A stretch of DNA of 64,000 nucleotides from Brevundimonas viscosa (GTDB lineage: Bacteria; Pseudomonadota; Alphaproteobacteria; Caulobacterales; Caulobacteraceae). The position numbers and the translations under genes are program-made. The DNA lies in NCBI RefSeq assembly GCF_900116065.1, contig NZ_FOZV01000002.1:248001-312000 (forward strand), in the 5' to 3' direction. The notes beneath the pieces were generated by a model. That model was not told where the DNA came from. It saw only the letters and a list, made by a program, of their open reading frames with translations, and ran no database searches. This document shows, one piece after another, positions 63,798-64,000 of the stretch (positions are counted from its first letter, which is position 1; the number at the start of each line of letters is the position of its first letter).

Positions 63798-64000
63798 CTG
63801 TCTCCGTCGTCGGCGAGAAAGGCGACGAGGCGCTCGAAGGTCGAGGTCCAGCCGTGCCGGTGCCCGGCCAGGCTCTGCTCCGACTTCAGGCCCTCGTGGG
63901 TGAAGTCCATGCGGGTGCGGCCGTCGGGAAGTTCGGCGAACTCCACCGTGACCAGGGTGTCGACCGGCGGCCCGTCCTCGTGGGACTCGTCCCACTTGAA
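63794..64000 (-). CDS. SRPBCC (AHSA1-like) protein, C-terminal part
   Basis: The minus-strand frame from the window edge encodes 68 residues: FKWDESHEDGPPVDTLVTVEF near the edge, then DGRTRMDFTHEGL and HRHGWTSTFERLVAFLADD. This is the typical C-terminal half of an AHSA1/SRPBCC-family START-like domain. The TGA (63796-63794) overlaps the VOC start, so the two are coupled. The N-terminal half lies outside the window. Such genes often follow an ArsR regulator; that is a guess about what lies beyond. Confidence 0.8.
   Translation of the reverse strand, partial: FKWDESHEDGPPVDTLVTVEFAELPDGRTRMDFTHEGLKSEQSLAGHRHGWTSTFERLVAFLADDGDR

Overview
The window is a very GC-rich, gene-dense piece of an alphaproteobacterial chromosome. 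The gene content and order point to Caulobacterales, most likely Brevundimonas or a close relative. The evidence is a PopZ-type polar organiser beside valS, a TolC-like protein behind a pcm-like gene, a SidA-like micropeptide upstream of dnaE, the mce-DUF1467-proS-lolC-lolD block, and the rpoZ-rsh-pyrE-pdxJ-acpS-lepB-rnc-era block. LexA boxes have the alphaproteobacterial GTTC-N7-GTTC form, and several promoters fit the Caulobacter housekeeping pattern. The genus is inferred; no rRNA gene is present.

Layout. 1-1.6 kb: end of an unknown gene, tRNA-Asn, a TrmH-type rRNA/tRNA methyltransferase, a 40-residue membrane micropeptide and tRNA-Cys. 1.6-10.5 kb: pcm-like, TolC, PopZ, ValS, TlyA, a glycine-zipper envelope protein and a TrmA/RlmD-type methyltransferase. 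10.5-15.5 kb: an exported DUF305/LVIVD/NTF2-like operon, then on the minus strand a PA0069-type radical SAM gene with a LexA box and a downstream DUF559 nuclease-like gene that runs into a palindromic repeat, and tRNA-Leu. 15.5-23.2 kb: amino-acid permease, HrpB helicase, M23 lipoprotein, chromate transporter and exported unknowns. 23.3-25.4 kb: rpsB-tsf. 25.4-30.7 kb: a BlaI/M56-peptidase pair with a TonB-like tail, an exported unknown, an M28 peptidase, then mce-DUF1467-DUF3088.

30.7-43.3 kb: an inverted heptamer array, proS-lolC-lolD-lipoprotein, SOS-controlled sidA, dnaE, and two RNA/DNA-type methyltransferases behind a cellulose-synthase-like glycosyltransferase. 43.3-48 kb: a TetR regulator leading a B12/iron-type ABC importer, and a lytic transglycosylase. 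48-60 kb: dapA-smpB, UdgB-type glycosylase, NYN-domain protein, folK, then the stringent-response, pyrimidine, vitamin B6, lipid, secretion and RNA-processing genes rpoZ through era. 60-64 kb: a serine hydrolase and a minus-strand run of small stress or detoxification-type genes (SRPBCC, VOC, DoxX-like, alpha/beta hydrolase, RibD_C-like).

Most genes are packed with 1-8 nt overlaps. Points that stand out are: (i) two LexA-box loci, one driving a 31-residue SidA-like division inhibitor with twin boxes and one driving a radical SAM + DUF559 pair; (ii) four intergenic inverted-repeat elements of two architectures, all placed just after the stop codon of a plus-strand gene, one of which has become the C-terminus of the DUF559 protein; (iii) pairs of genes that share start (CATG) or stop (CTAG) tetranucleotides.
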